15,335 bases of DNA from Candidatus Falkowbacteria bacterium CG02_land_8_20_14_3_00_36_14 (GCA_002781265.1 PETS01000051.1:1-15335); one strand, 5' to 3'; positions 6,706 through 13,758 are shown, counted from the first letter of the stretch. Translations and numbers: made by a program. The notes: generated from the letters alone by a model not told the origin.

Positions 6706-8139
6706 ATGGAAAATCAAAAATGTATGTTAGGTTATGCTATAAGTTTATTGCCGGATATTCCGACAAAGTTCAGAAATTTGCAGATGCCAGGAGATGGAAG
6801 ATATCAGCCCGAAGAACTTAAGCTTTATTTAGGCTATGATATGTGGACCCGTTGGTTGGTTATTGTTGAGTATTTTTGGATGCTTACTCTCGCGGAAATA
6901 GGCGAAATGCCTGAAAAAGACGCGAAGTTTCTAACAAAAGAACTATTAGCCAAGCTATTGATGAATATAAATACTACCAAACAGGACATTATAGAGAAAA
7001 AAACAAAGCATGATATTTTAGCGCTTCTTGTTTTAATGCGCCGATATTTACCCAAAGAGCTTCATCGCTGGCTGCATTTTTGCGCGACTTCATATGACAT
7101 TATCAATACCGCCTATGCACTCCAGCTTAAGACAGTTTTTTTTCATGTTTTTGCTCCCAAACTTAAATATTTAGATGCAATATGGAGAAAAACTATTTAT
7201 GAAAGCGTAAGAGTCTTACAAGCCGGTAGAACTCACCTACAAACAGCCTTGCCTATTACTTTCGGTTTTTGGGGATCAAATTTACATAATCGTTTTATTG
7301 GGTCAAGCAGAAAAGCATTTGATTTAGCTAATGAAATTCAGGGGAAATTTACGGGAGCGGTAGGCACCTCAGCTTCCCAGAGAGTACTTTTAAAATCAAA
7401 AGAAGGGGAAAAAGTACTTATGGAAATGTTAGGGCTTCCAGCCGCGGAAATAAGTACGCAAATAACACCGCCAGAAGGGATGGCCAGGTTTTATGGTGAA
7501 TTAGTATTACTTTCAGGTATATTGACAAATCTCGGTGAAGATGTGCGTATACTCCAATCTTCACAATTTGGCGAAATTACAAGCGCTAGTTCCACCTTAT
7601 CAACAATGTCTCACAAAAAAGCTAATCCGATTTCAGCTGAAAATGTCGCCGGCATGCATGTAATTATTATCGCGGAATACATGAAAGTTTTAATGACATT
7701 AGTAAGCGATTTACAGCGCGATCTCCGTTGGTCATGCGTTATGAGAAGTTTTTCAGCCGTAGCCGTATATACTTATCAGCAGATTCTTACGGCTGAAAAG
7801 ACTTTAAAAACCATAAAAGTAAATAGAACCATGTGCTGTGAAAATTTTAACAAACAGGCAAATGTTGTTACCGCAGAACTTTTACATTTGTCGCTTCAGC
7901 GTGAAGGCTTAAAAGATGCGCATAGATTTGTAAATAAAACAATTGTACCATTAGCAGAAGAACAGAGCTTTAATCTTATTGATGCTATGGAAGCATATTT
8001 AAGCAATCATAGGAATAAAAAAATCAGCAAAATATGGAATAAAATCGGATCCGACATAAAGCATTATTTACTCCATCCTAACGAATATACCGGCGATGCA
8101 GTTGAAATTTCACAGCGTGAAGCTAAAAACATATTGTAA
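6706..8139 (+). CDS. purB: Divergent adenylosuccinate lyase (PurB-like)
   Basis: This is a member of the aspartase/fumarase superfamily. PurB releases fumarate from SAICAR to give AICAR and from adenylosuccinate to give AMP. The start at 6706 is set by GGAGGG at 6693-6698; an in-frame ATG at 6691 would overlap that site. The 477-residue protein shows the family landmarks: KHDILA (101-106), TSYDIINTA (128-136) and AGRTHLQTALPITFG (173-187) for the first catalytic regions, and SSTLSTMSHKKANP (295-308) at the mobile signature loop. There the usual SSxMPxKxNP has Ser in place of Pro and two extra residues. The helical C-terminal domain is present. It forms a tight operon with purE and purC, and its stop TAA runs into the purE Shine-Dalgarno. 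The context supports SAICAR lyase activity; a related lyase with another substrate is possible. Confidence 0.85.
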   Translation: MENQKCMLGYAISLLPDIPTKFRNLQMPGDGRYQPEELKLYLGYDMWTRWLVIVEYFWMLTLAEIGEMPEKDAKFLTKELLAKLLMNINTTKQDIIEKKTKHDILALLVLMRRYLPKELHRWLHFCATSYDIINTAYALQLKTVFFHVFAPKLKYLDAIWRKTIYESVRVLQAGRTHLQTALPITFGFWGSNLHNRFIGSSRKAFDLANEIQGKFTGAVGTSASQRVLLKSKEGEKVLMEMLGLPAAEISTQITPPEGMARFYGELVLLSGILTNLGEDVRILQSSQFGEITSASSTLSTMSHKKANPISAENVAGMHVIIIAEYMKVLMTLVSDLQRDLRWSCVMRSFSAVAVYTYQQILTAEKTLKTIKVNRTMCCENFNKQANVVTAELLHLSLQREGLKDAHRFVNKTIVPLAEEQSFNLIDAMEAYLSNHRNKKISKIWNKIGSDIKHYLLHPNEYTGDAVEISQREAKNIL

Positions 8140-8152
8140 AGGAGGAATGATT

Positions 8153-8668
8153 ATGGCGCAAGTACTGGTTATTGAAGGCAGCCGAACCGACGACAAGAAT
8201 ACAAATATTTTGCTGAAAATTTTGTGTGAATGCAATGTTGATTACCGCGTTGATTGCGCATCGGCTCATTGGTATGCCGGCTTAATTTATGCCGATTACA
8301 TCAAAAAAATCAAAGAAAAAATTATTATTTTTATCGGTGGCATGTCTCCATCAGCGCCCGGCATAATTTCCGCGATATTACGCAACTTAAATAAGCACGA
8401 TACTATCGTTATTGGTATTCCTGCAGACAAAGCCGCTCGCAGCGCGATTGAAGATCTGCCAATGGGCACTCCTGTCTTGATGCCGGGATTTAATACAACC
8501 AGTGTTAAACACAGTATTATAAACGGTGGTTTAACCGCTGCTAAATTGGCCTTAGCCCAAAGTAATAATGAATTAATAAGAGATGGACTTTCTGATTGGT
8601 TTTTAAATAAGCATAGAAAAAAACCTATTGAAAGGATTGTATTAAACGATAAGGGTCTTATACCCTAA
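8153..8668 (+). CDS. purE: Divergent PurE: AIR carboxylase or N5-CAIR mutase
   Basis: PurE makes CAIR, from N5-CAIR in class I enzymes or from AIR and CO2 in class II enzymes. The start at 8153 is fixed by AAGGAGG at 8139-8145, 7 bases upstream; an in-frame ATG at 8147 is too close to it. The 171-residue length is normal. GSRTD (9-13) matches the phosphate-binding GSxSD motif, and SAH (37-39) carries the first active-site His. The class I loop GGAAHLPG is replaced by GGMSPSAPG (62-70), so the second class I His is missing. It also differs from the class II loop GRSNALSG. No purK is in the window, which would fit direct use of AIR, but this is inference. It sits between purB and purC. Confidence 0.82.
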   Translation: MAQVLVIEGSRTDDKNTNILLKILCECNVDYRVDCASAHWYAGLIYADYIKKIKEKIIIFIGGMSPSAPGIISAILRNLNKHDTIVIGIPADKAARSAIEDLPMGTPVLMPGFNTTSVKHSIINGGLTAAKLALAQSNNELIRDGLSDWFLNKHRKKPIERIVLNDKGLIP

Positions 8669-8685
8669 AAGAAAAGGAGGAAATT

Positions 8686-9600
8686 ATGGCAAGAGAACTT
8701 ATTAGGCGAGGAAGTTCAAAAAATATTTATAAAGCTGGTAAAAATAGTATTTTATTCGAAGCAACCAATTATTATTCTGTTTTTGACGTTGGCCGATCGC
8801 CGGATACAATCCCTGGAAAAGCAAAGGCAATTATTGCTTGCGCCGTCAAATCTTTCCAGATTGCCGATGCAATCGGCGTCCCTACGCATTTTATTGAGCA
8901 GGTTGACGATGTAACGATTAGAGTTAGAGAAGCGCAAATCATTACCAATCGTTCTTTAACTGAAAAAGATGAAAATTATGTCGTACCCGCTGAATTCATC
9001 TATCGGCTGTTTGTCGCGGGCAGTATTTACCGAGATTTCCGTTCAGGGGAAAAGAAACCGGAACATTATGGTTTGCCCGCCGGTAAAATTCCAAGAGTGG
9101 GGACACCCTTTCCCTATCCGATGCATATGCTCACTACCAAATTTGAGCATGTGGATAGGGATATTACAACCCAAGAAGTGTGCGGAATGGCGGGAATAAC
9201 CTTAAATGATTTGGCCGAATTTTGGTCAATGATTGATCGGCTGACCGGTGCAACCGGATTGAAAATGGATGAGGCCGGATACGAACTGCTTGACGGAAAA
9301 CTGGAATGCATTATCGGACCGGAACGCGAAAAGATGATTGGTGATGTTTTTTGCACCCCTGACGAAGATCGTCTATGTCTAATTGGCAAACTAAAAGACG
9401 GGATAGTTGAACATTACTCCAAAGAATGCATACGCCAAATCTTCATTGAAAATGGATACAAGGAAATTTTACAAACGGCTCGTGATAAAGGAGATCTTGA
9501 CCCGCCGATTCCTCATCTGAATGAAGAACAAATTGAGGAGATTAGCCGACGATACATTGCAGTAGCCGAAGCCTATTCTGGACAAAAAATATATATTTAA
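8686..9600 (+). CDS. purC: SAICAR synthetase (PurC), long form
   Basis: PurC joins CAIR and aspartate using ATP to give SAICAR, the substrate of PurB. AAGGAGG at 8674-8680 lies 5 bases before the ATG. At 304 residues it is closer to the yeast Ade1 length than to the ~240 of E. coli. Recognisable parts are RRGSSKNIYKAG (7-18, nucleotide-binding hairpin, usually GKxKDIY), SVFDVGRSPDTIPGKAKA (31-48), GVPTHF (64-69), the LFVAGSIYRDF segment (108-118), TTKFEHVDRDI (150-160) and VFCTPDEDRL (221-230, usually DExLTPDSSR). The C-terminal helix ends RRYIAVAEAYSGQ. The DTKFEFG motif is altered to DEAGYEL (195-201). It is the last gene of the pur cassette; an orphan Shine-Dalgarno and a terminator follow. 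Confidence 0.9.
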   Translation: MARELIRRGSSKNIYKAGKNSILFEATNYYSVFDVGRSPDTIPGKAKAIIACAVKSFQIADAIGVPTHFIEQVDDVTIRVREAQIITNRSLTEKDENYVVPAEFIYRLFVAGSIYRDFRSGEKKPEHYGLPAGKIPRVGTPFPYPMHMLTTKFEHVDRDITTQEVCGMAGITLNDLAEFWSMIDRLTGATGLKMDEAGYELLDGKLECIIGPEREKMIGDVFCTPDEDRLCLIGKLKDGIVEHYSKECIRQIFIENGYKEILQTARDKGDLDPPIPHLNEEQIEEISRRYIAVAEAYSGQKIYI

Positions 9601-9655
9601 AAGGAGAGAAAAACTTTAGGATTGCGAGATACAAACTTGCAATCCTTTTTTTATT
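9601..9655 (+). terminator. Orphan Shine-Dalgarno and strong intrinsic terminator after purC
   Basis: The purC stop runs straight into AAGGAGAG at 9601-9608, which has no gene behind it. Bases 9618-9628 pair with 9636-9646 in an 11-bp stem with one G-U pair and a 7-base loop, followed by a T tract at 9646-9652 and more Ts after one A. This is the clearest rho-independent terminator in the window. Confidence 0.9.
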
Positions 9656-9663
9656 TTAATTAA

Positions 9664-9700
9664 ACCTCACTCTAGCCCTCTCCTTGCCGAGGAGAGGGGA
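9664..9700. repeat. REP-like GC-rich palindrome
   Basis: CCCTCTCCT at 9676-9684 is an exact reverse complement of 9690-9698, with a 5-base TGCCG loop. The bases before it (CCTCACTCTAG) resemble the lead-in of dispersed palindromic units of the type CCTCACCCTAACCCTCTCC that I recall from many bacterial genomes. It stands out in base composition from its A/T-rich surroundings. Confidence 0.6.
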
Positions 9701-9733
9701 TAGATATTTTTTATTATCTTTTTTTATAATTTA

Positions 9734-9742
9734 TGCTAAAAT
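9734..9742 (+). promoter_or_regulatory. Extended -10 promoter for the flippase gene, probably leaderless
   Basis: TGCTAAAAT (TG at 9734-9735, -10 at 9737-9742) ends 6 bases before the ATG at 9749. Transcription would start at or next to the start codon, giving a leaderless message. The -35 region is weak. Confidence 0.5.
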
Positions 9743-9748
9743 TATTGT

Positions 9749-11200
9749 ATGTCTGAAAAAATTACCAATATTGCCAAAAACACGTCCTATTTCACCTTTG
9801 CTTTGATTATGCAAAAGGTGATTTCTTTTAGTTATTTTATTATTTTAGCGCGCAATTTGGCCCCGGAAAACTTGGGCAAGTATTATCTGGCCATATCTTT
9901 TACGACCATATTCGCTATATTTATTGATATGGGGTTGGCAAATGTTTTAACCAGAGAAGTAGCCAAAACGCGGGAAAATGCCGGCAAGCTGATCAATAAT
10001 ATTTTAACCATAAAAATTCCTTTATTTCTTATCTGCTTTATTGCCGTTATTGTTTTAGCTAATATATCCGGTTATCCGGAAATTACCCGTCATTTAATAT
10101 ATTTGGCCGCAATTCCGATGGTCCTGGATTCATTTACGGTTTCTTTTTTTGCTGTTATCAGGGGGCATCATAATTTAATTTTTGAAAGCATAGCTTCGGT
10201 TTTGGTGCCTCTCATAATGCTTGTTTTTGGATTTATCGCTCTAAAATTATCCGACAGTTTAATTCCGCTGATGCTAACTTTGGTTTTAGCCAGCGTTTTT
10301 AATTTTATTTATGCCTTGATTGTTATTATTAAAAAATTTAAAATAAAATTAAAGCCGGAATTTGATAAAAAATTTATAAAATTAATTATAAAAATTACCG
10401 CCCCTTTTGCTTTATTCGCCATTTTTCAAAGAATTTATACCAATCTTGACACTGTTTTATTGTCAATTTTAGCCGGCGATAAATCGGCCGGGCTTTATCA
10501 AATAGCATTTAAAATAATATTTGCCTTGCAGTTCTTGCCTATGGCTTTTACCGCCTCTCTTTATCCGGCATTTTCTTTATATTGGTCAAAAAATCGCGAA
10601 CAATTATCCATTAGTTTTGCCCGGGCCATAAATTATCTTATAATTATTTCTTTGCCCATAAGCGCCGGCATTATTGTTTTAGTCGATAAAATAATACGCC
10701 TTTTCAAACCGGAATATTTAGAATCTATTCTGCCATTGCAGATAATTATGGCTTCGCTTTTTTTCATTTTTTTGAATTTTCCCATCGGCTCGCTTTTAAA
10801 CGCCTGCGACCGCCAAGCGGTTAATACTAGAAATATGGGCATCGTTTTGCTATTAAGCATTGCTTTGAATTTAATTTTCATTCCTAAATGGCAGGAGACA
10901 GGAGCCAGTATTACTGTCTTAATTACTAATTTAATCATGTTTGTTTTAGGGCTATATTATATTCCTAAAATAACTAAAATATATTTTTTAAAAATTGGAA
11001 AAATTTTATTAAAATCAACAATCGCCGTGAGTTATATGGGCGTATTTGCATTTTCTTTTAAAAATGATATTAATATATTTATAATTGTAATTTTATCCTC
11101 AATTATATATTTTGTTTTATTATATTTATTGGGAGGGTTTAAAAAGGAAGATGTTATCAGTATTTGGAATTCTTTTGCCAATGTAAAAAAGCTCGGGTAA
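9749..11200 (+). CDS. Wzx-type polysaccharide flippase
   Basis: This is an integral membrane protein of 483 residues with about 12-14 hydrophobic segments, of the MOP (MATE/polysaccharide synthase) superfamily. Such proteins flip lipid-linked glycan units across the cytoplasmic membrane. Typical family features are the N-terminal NIAKNTSYFTFALIMQKVISFSYFIILARNLAPENLGKYYLA segment, the FIDMGLANVLTREVAK segment after the second helix, and the central LAGDKSAGLYQIAFKI segment. It is the first gene of the surface-glycan cluster and probably has its own leaderless promoter. Its stop codon lies inside the loop of a hairpin that serves as a terminator for the opposite strand. The substrate cannot be read from the sequence. 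Confidence 0.9.
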   Translation: MSEKITNIAKNTSYFTFALIMQKVISFSYFIILARNLAPENLGKYYLAISFTTIFAIFIDMGLANVLTREVAKTRENAGKLINNILTIKIPLFLICFIAVIVLANISGYPEITRHLIYLAAIPMVLDSFTVSFFAVIRGHHNLIFESIASVLVPLIMLVFGFIALKLSDSLIPLMLTLVLASVFNFIYALIVIIKKFKIKLKPEFDKKFIKLIIKITAPFALFAIFQRIYTNLDTVLLSILAGDKSAGLYQIAFKIIFALQFLPMAFTASLYPAFSLYWSKNREQLSISFARAINYLIIISLPISAGIIVLVDKIIRLFKPEYLESILPLQIIMASLFFIFLNFPIGSLLNACDRQAVNTRNMGIVLLLSIALNLIFIPKWQETGASITVLITNLIMFVLGLYYIPKITKIYFLKIGKILLKSTIAVSYMGVFAFSFKNDINIFIIVILSSIIYFVLLYLLGGFKKEDVISIWNSFANVKKLG

Positions 11201-11208
11201 GCGAGCTT
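11185..11208 (-). terminator. Minus-strand intrinsic terminator (possibly bidirectional)
   Basis: Bases 11189-11195 (AAGCTCG) pair with 11202-11208 (CGAGCTT) around a 6-base loop that contains the flippase stop TAA. On the minus strand the stem is followed by six T (complement of 11185-11190), the pattern of a rho-independent terminator. On the + strand no T run follows. Confidence 0.7.
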
Positions 11209-11410
11209 CTACGAAAGGGGGGCGGGGGAGGTGGTTTGGCCGTTTGTTTGTCCAAGGTATTATTCTAAAATTGGAATAGATCCACGAAGCAAGCTTGGCC
11301 AAACCTTTACCATCCCCCTGGTAAAATATCAAAAGGGCAATAAATCCCAGGAACAGATTGGAGGCTTACAATCCTGATGGGGTCTGTTTGCATCTTTTCT
11401 GCTCCCAGGT
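11185..11410 (-). ncRNA. Candidate structured RNA of unknown class
   Basis: The interval lies between a minus-strand promoter (11417-11444) and a minus-strand terminator (11185-11208), giving a transcript of about 225 nt. It is richer in G+C than its surroundings. In minus-strand sense, a long stem forms between GGGGGA-t-GGT-aaa-GGTTTGGCC (around 11297-11322) and the continuous partner GGCCAAACC-ACC-TCCCCC (11224-11241). That is 18 pairs with two small bulges, enclosing a hairpin TATTC/GAATA. A further hairpin near 11356-11374 pairs GATTG with CAATC. No convincing reading frame is present. It does not match tmRNA, SRP RNA or RNase P RNA landmarks that I know; a divergent 6S-like RNA cannot be excluded. 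Confidence 0.55.
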
Positions 11411-11416
11411 AAAAAC

Positions 11417-11444
11417 ATATTAACATATAAAATTATTTTGTCAA
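11417..11444 (-). promoter_or_regulatory. Minus-strand sigma70 promoter of the candidate RNA
   Basis: On the minus strand, TTGACA (complement of 11439-11444) is perfect. After 16 bases comes TAATAT (complement of 11417-11422), preceded by TG at the extended -10 position. Transcription would begin near 11410 and run left. The -35 overlaps the region just before the GT4 start codon, so the two transcription units are divergent. Confidence 0.6.
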
Positions 11445-11449
11445 ATAAA

Positions 11450-12625
11450 ATGCATACTTTATTATTTACCTTGGAATATCCGCCTTTTAAGGGGGGAGTG
11501 GCTAATTATTATGAAAATTTAGTTAAATATTGGCCCAAAACAGAAGAAATTTTTGTTTTAGATAATAATAACAATAAATTAATTAATAATAAATTGCCAT
11601 TTTTAAAATGGCTGCTTTCTATTTGGCAATTGTTTAATGAAATTAAAAAAAATAATATTAACCATGTTATAATCGGGCAAATTTTGCCGTTAGGGACAGC
11701 AACTCTTATTATTTATAAAATATTAGGTATTAAATATAGTATAATTTTGCACGGTATGGATTTTAGTTTAGCCATTAAAACTCCCAGAAAAAAATTAATT
11801 ACCAGATTAATTTTAAAAAACGCTAAAAATGTTATCTGCGCCAATAATTACACGGCTAATTTGGTTAAACAAATTGCCAATAATAAAATATCTGTTGTTA
11901 ATCCTGGCGTTAACATTAAACAATTAAGAAATAACAGCTTTATTTTAACCGGTGAATTAATCGCCAAATATAATTTAAAAAATAAAATTATATTATTCAG
12001 TTTGGGTCGCTTGGTTAAAAGAAAAGGGTTTGATAAAGTGATAGAGGCCATGCCAAAAATTTTGCCACAAATTCCAAATCTAAGATATTTTATCGCCGGC
12101 ACGGGTCCGGATGAAAAATATTTAAAAGATCTTCCCGTCATTCTGAAAGAATCCGCCAGCAGGCGGAGGAGTGAAGAATCACGTTTTAAAACGAACAGCG
12201 AACGAGCTGCGGGAACATTTGTACCTGACGCTCATCAAGATGACGAAAGAGTTATTTTTTTAGGGAAAATCACTGATAAAGAAAAATGGGCCTGGCTGGC
12301 GATATGCGATATTTTTATAATGCCGGCCAGAAATATAAATAATGATTTTGAGGGCTTTGGCATAGTTTATTTGGAAGCGAATTTATTTTCCAAGCCGGTG
12401 ATTGCCGGCCATAGCGGGGGAGTCGGTGACGCAGTTGCAGATGGTGTAAACGGCATTCTTGTGAATCCTGAAAATATAAACGATATCAGCCAAGTGGTAA
12501 TTAATTTAGCCAAAAATAAAAATTTAAGAAATAAATTAGGAAATCAAGGAAGAAGCAGAGCTTTGAAAGATTTTGATTGGCAAAAGCAAATTAATATAAT
12601 ATATAATATTATAAATAAAAATTAA
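11450..12625 (+). CDS. GT4-family glycosyltransferase with an in-frame repeat insert
   Basis: This is a retaining GT-B glycosyltransferase, probably adding a sugar to a lipid-linked glycan at the inner membrane face. The start at 11450 gives MHTLLFTLEYPPFKGGVANY, a typical N-terminus with the GGV loop; a TTG at 11438 is a less likely start. The C-terminal half shows SLGRLVKRKGFDKVIEAMP, FIAGTGPDEKYL, KWAWLAICDIFIMPAR and the EX7E motif (E301 and E309) in FEGFGIVYLEANLFSKPVIAG. Between KYLKD and RVIFLG, where the family normally has a short loop, residues 228-266 form an odd Ser/Arg-rich stretch encoded by a palindromic repeat (12136-12245). The frame is kept, so the enzyme may still work. The GT2 gene starts 3 bases after the stop. 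Confidence 0.9.
   Translation: MHTLLFTLEYPPFKGGVANYYENLVKYWPKTEEIFVLDNNNNKLINNKLPFLKWLLSIWQLFNEIKKNNINHVIIGQILPLGTATLIIYKILGIKYSIILHGMDFSLAIKTPRKKLITRLILKNAKNVICANNYTANLVKQIANNKISVVNPGVNIKQLRNNSFILTGELIAKYNLKNKIILFSLGRLVKRKGFDKVIEAMPKILPQIPNLRYFIAGTGPDEKYLKDLPVILKESASRRRSEESRFKTNSERAAGTFVPDAHQDDERVIFLGKITDKEKWAWLAICDIFIMPARNINNDFEGFGIVYLEANLFSKPVIAGHSGGVGDAVADGVNGILVNPENINDISQVVINLAKNKNLRNKLGNQGRSRALKDFDWQKQINIIYNIINKN
12136..12245. repeat. Palindromic repeat inserted in frame in the GT4 gene
   Basis: The ends, 12136-12146 (CGTCATTCTGA) and 12235-12245 (TCAAGATGACG), are imperfect reverse complements. Inside are a GC-rich hairpin TCCGCC-AGCA-GGCGGA (12152-12167) and a perfect 12-base palindrome (12182-12193). 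The start, GTCATTCTGA with GTGAAGAATC shortly after, resembles dispersed repeats of the GTCATTCTGAGCGAAG type that I recall from many bacterial genomes. The translated residues match nothing expected in a GT4 enzyme. Confidence 0.65.
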
Positions 12626-12628
12626 AAT

Positions 12629-13315
12629 ATGATTTCAATTATAATACCAGTCTACAACCAAGCCGACAAACTGCCCAAGTGTCTAGATAGTATTTTAAAC
12701 CAAACCTATAATAATTATGAGATTATCATAGTTGATGACGGTTCTACTGATAATCTGAATATCACTCTGGAAAAATACAAAAATATTTTTAGTTATAAGC
12801 TTAATATTTTAGAACAGGAAAATAAAGGCGCCAACTCCGCCCGCAACCATGGCTATAAATCAGCCAAAGGCGAATATCTGCTATTTTGCGATGCGGATTT
12901 AGTATTGCAGGCAAATATGATGGCAATCATGCTAAAAACCTTAAAAGATAATCAATCAGCCAGCTATGCTTATTCATCATTTAGGTACGGCTTTAAAATC
13001 TTTAAACTTTGGCCCTTTTCCCCAGAAAGACTTAAAATTATACCCTTTATCCATACAACTTCATTAATCAGGCGCGAGCATTTCTCCGGTTTTGATGAAA
13101 ATATCAAAAAATTACAGGATTGGGACCTTTGGCTAACGATGCTTGCTAAAGGCCATGCGGGCATTTGGATAAATAAAGTTTTATTCAAAGTGCAAACTGG
13201 CGGCACCATGAGCGCCTGGCTACCATCAGGCGCGTATAAATTACTGCCGTTTCTGCCGGAAGTAAAAAAATATAACCAAGCTTTAAGTATTATAAAGCAA
13301 AAGCATAGTTTATGA
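12629..13315 (+). CDS. GT2-family glycosyltransferase
   Basis: This is an inverting GT-A glycosyltransferase of 228 residues. The N-terminal nucleotide-binding region MISIIIPVYNQADKLPKCLD and VDDGSTD (35-41) is typical. DAD (88-90) is the metal-binding DxD motif, and QDWDLW (163-168) corresponds to the catalytic ED/QDWD region. No membrane segment is evident, so it acts on the cytoplasmic side. It starts 3 bases after the GT4 stop and overlaps the next gene by four bases (ATGA), so the three are probably one transcript. The sugar and acceptor are unknown. The TGA stop also indicates that TGA ends translation here, although a readthrough would meet TAA only four codons later. Confidence 0.92.
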   Translation: MISIIIPVYNQADKLPKCLDSILNQTYNNYEIIIVDDGSTDNLNITLEKYKNIFSYKLNILEQENKGANSARNHGYKSAKGEYLLFCDADLVLQANMMAIMLKTLKDNQSASYAYSSFRYGFKIFKLWPFSPERLKIIPFIHTTSLIRREHFSGFDENIKKLQDWDLWLTMLAKGHAGIWINKVLFKVQTGGTMSAWLPSGAYKLLPFLPEVKKYNQALSIIKQKHSL

Positions 13316-13758
13316 GAAAAATTTTAATTTTAATAATTATTTATATATTTTTTTCAATTTTATTTTTTTTATTTCCCATTTTTACAAGCGATCAAGAAAT
13401 TACATTTATAGCAATAAATAATATAAAAATTCAATCCGAAATTGCCGATACTGATATTAAAAGATATAATGGATTAAGCTATAGGGAAGATCTATGCCCT
13501 GTTTGCGGAATGCTATTTGTATTTTCAGATAAGCAAGAAAGAATTTTTGTAATGAGAAATATGTATTTTCCCTTAGATATTATTTGGATAGATGGCGATA
13601 AAATAGTTAATATAAGCAAGAATTTACTTCCGAAAGGTCCCCGACCCGAGGTATTTTATCATAGCGACGCGCCGGTTGATTATGTCTTGGAAGTTAATGC
13701 CGGCTTAGCCGACAAATTTAATTTTAAAATAGGGGATAAAGTTAATTTTAATCAATAA
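13312..13758 (+). CDS. DUF192 protein with an N-terminal membrane anchor
   Basis: The 148-residue protein begins with one hydrophobic segment (residues 3-24, after Arg2-Lys3) that is either an anchor or an uncleaved signal, placing the rest outside the membrane. The remainder is the DUF192 beta-barrel-like domain: IKRYNGLSYREDL (49-61), GMLFVFSDKQERIFVMRNMYFPLDIIWID (66-94) and the C-terminal YVLEVNAGLADKFNFKIGDKV. A CPVC motif (62-65) sits just before the conserved GMLFVF. The biochemical role of the family is not established. It overlaps the GT2 gene by four bases and lies 16 bases before the ligase gene. Its link to glycan export is only by position. Confidence 0.9.
   Translation: MRKILILIIIYIFFSILFFLFPIFTSDQEITFIAINNIKIQSEIADTDIKRYNGLSYREDLCPVCGMLFVFSDKQERIFVMRNMYFPLDIIWIDGDKIVNISKNLLPKGPRPEVFYHSDAPVDYVLEVNAGLADKFNFKIGDKVNFNQ

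Noticed and set aside
8969..9199. Second + strand frame inside purC
   Set aside because: It overlaps purC in another frame and resembles no known protein; purC is clearly the real gene.
11126..11332. Minus-strand open frame of 68 codons across the flippase end
   Set aside because: It runs through the structured RNA region and the terminator, shows no family pattern and has no ribosome binding site.
13312..13327. Recoding of TGA (code 25 of Gracilibacteria/SR1)
   Set aside because: All genes read through without internal TGA under the standard code, and TGA fits as the stop of the GT2 gene in an ATGA overlap.
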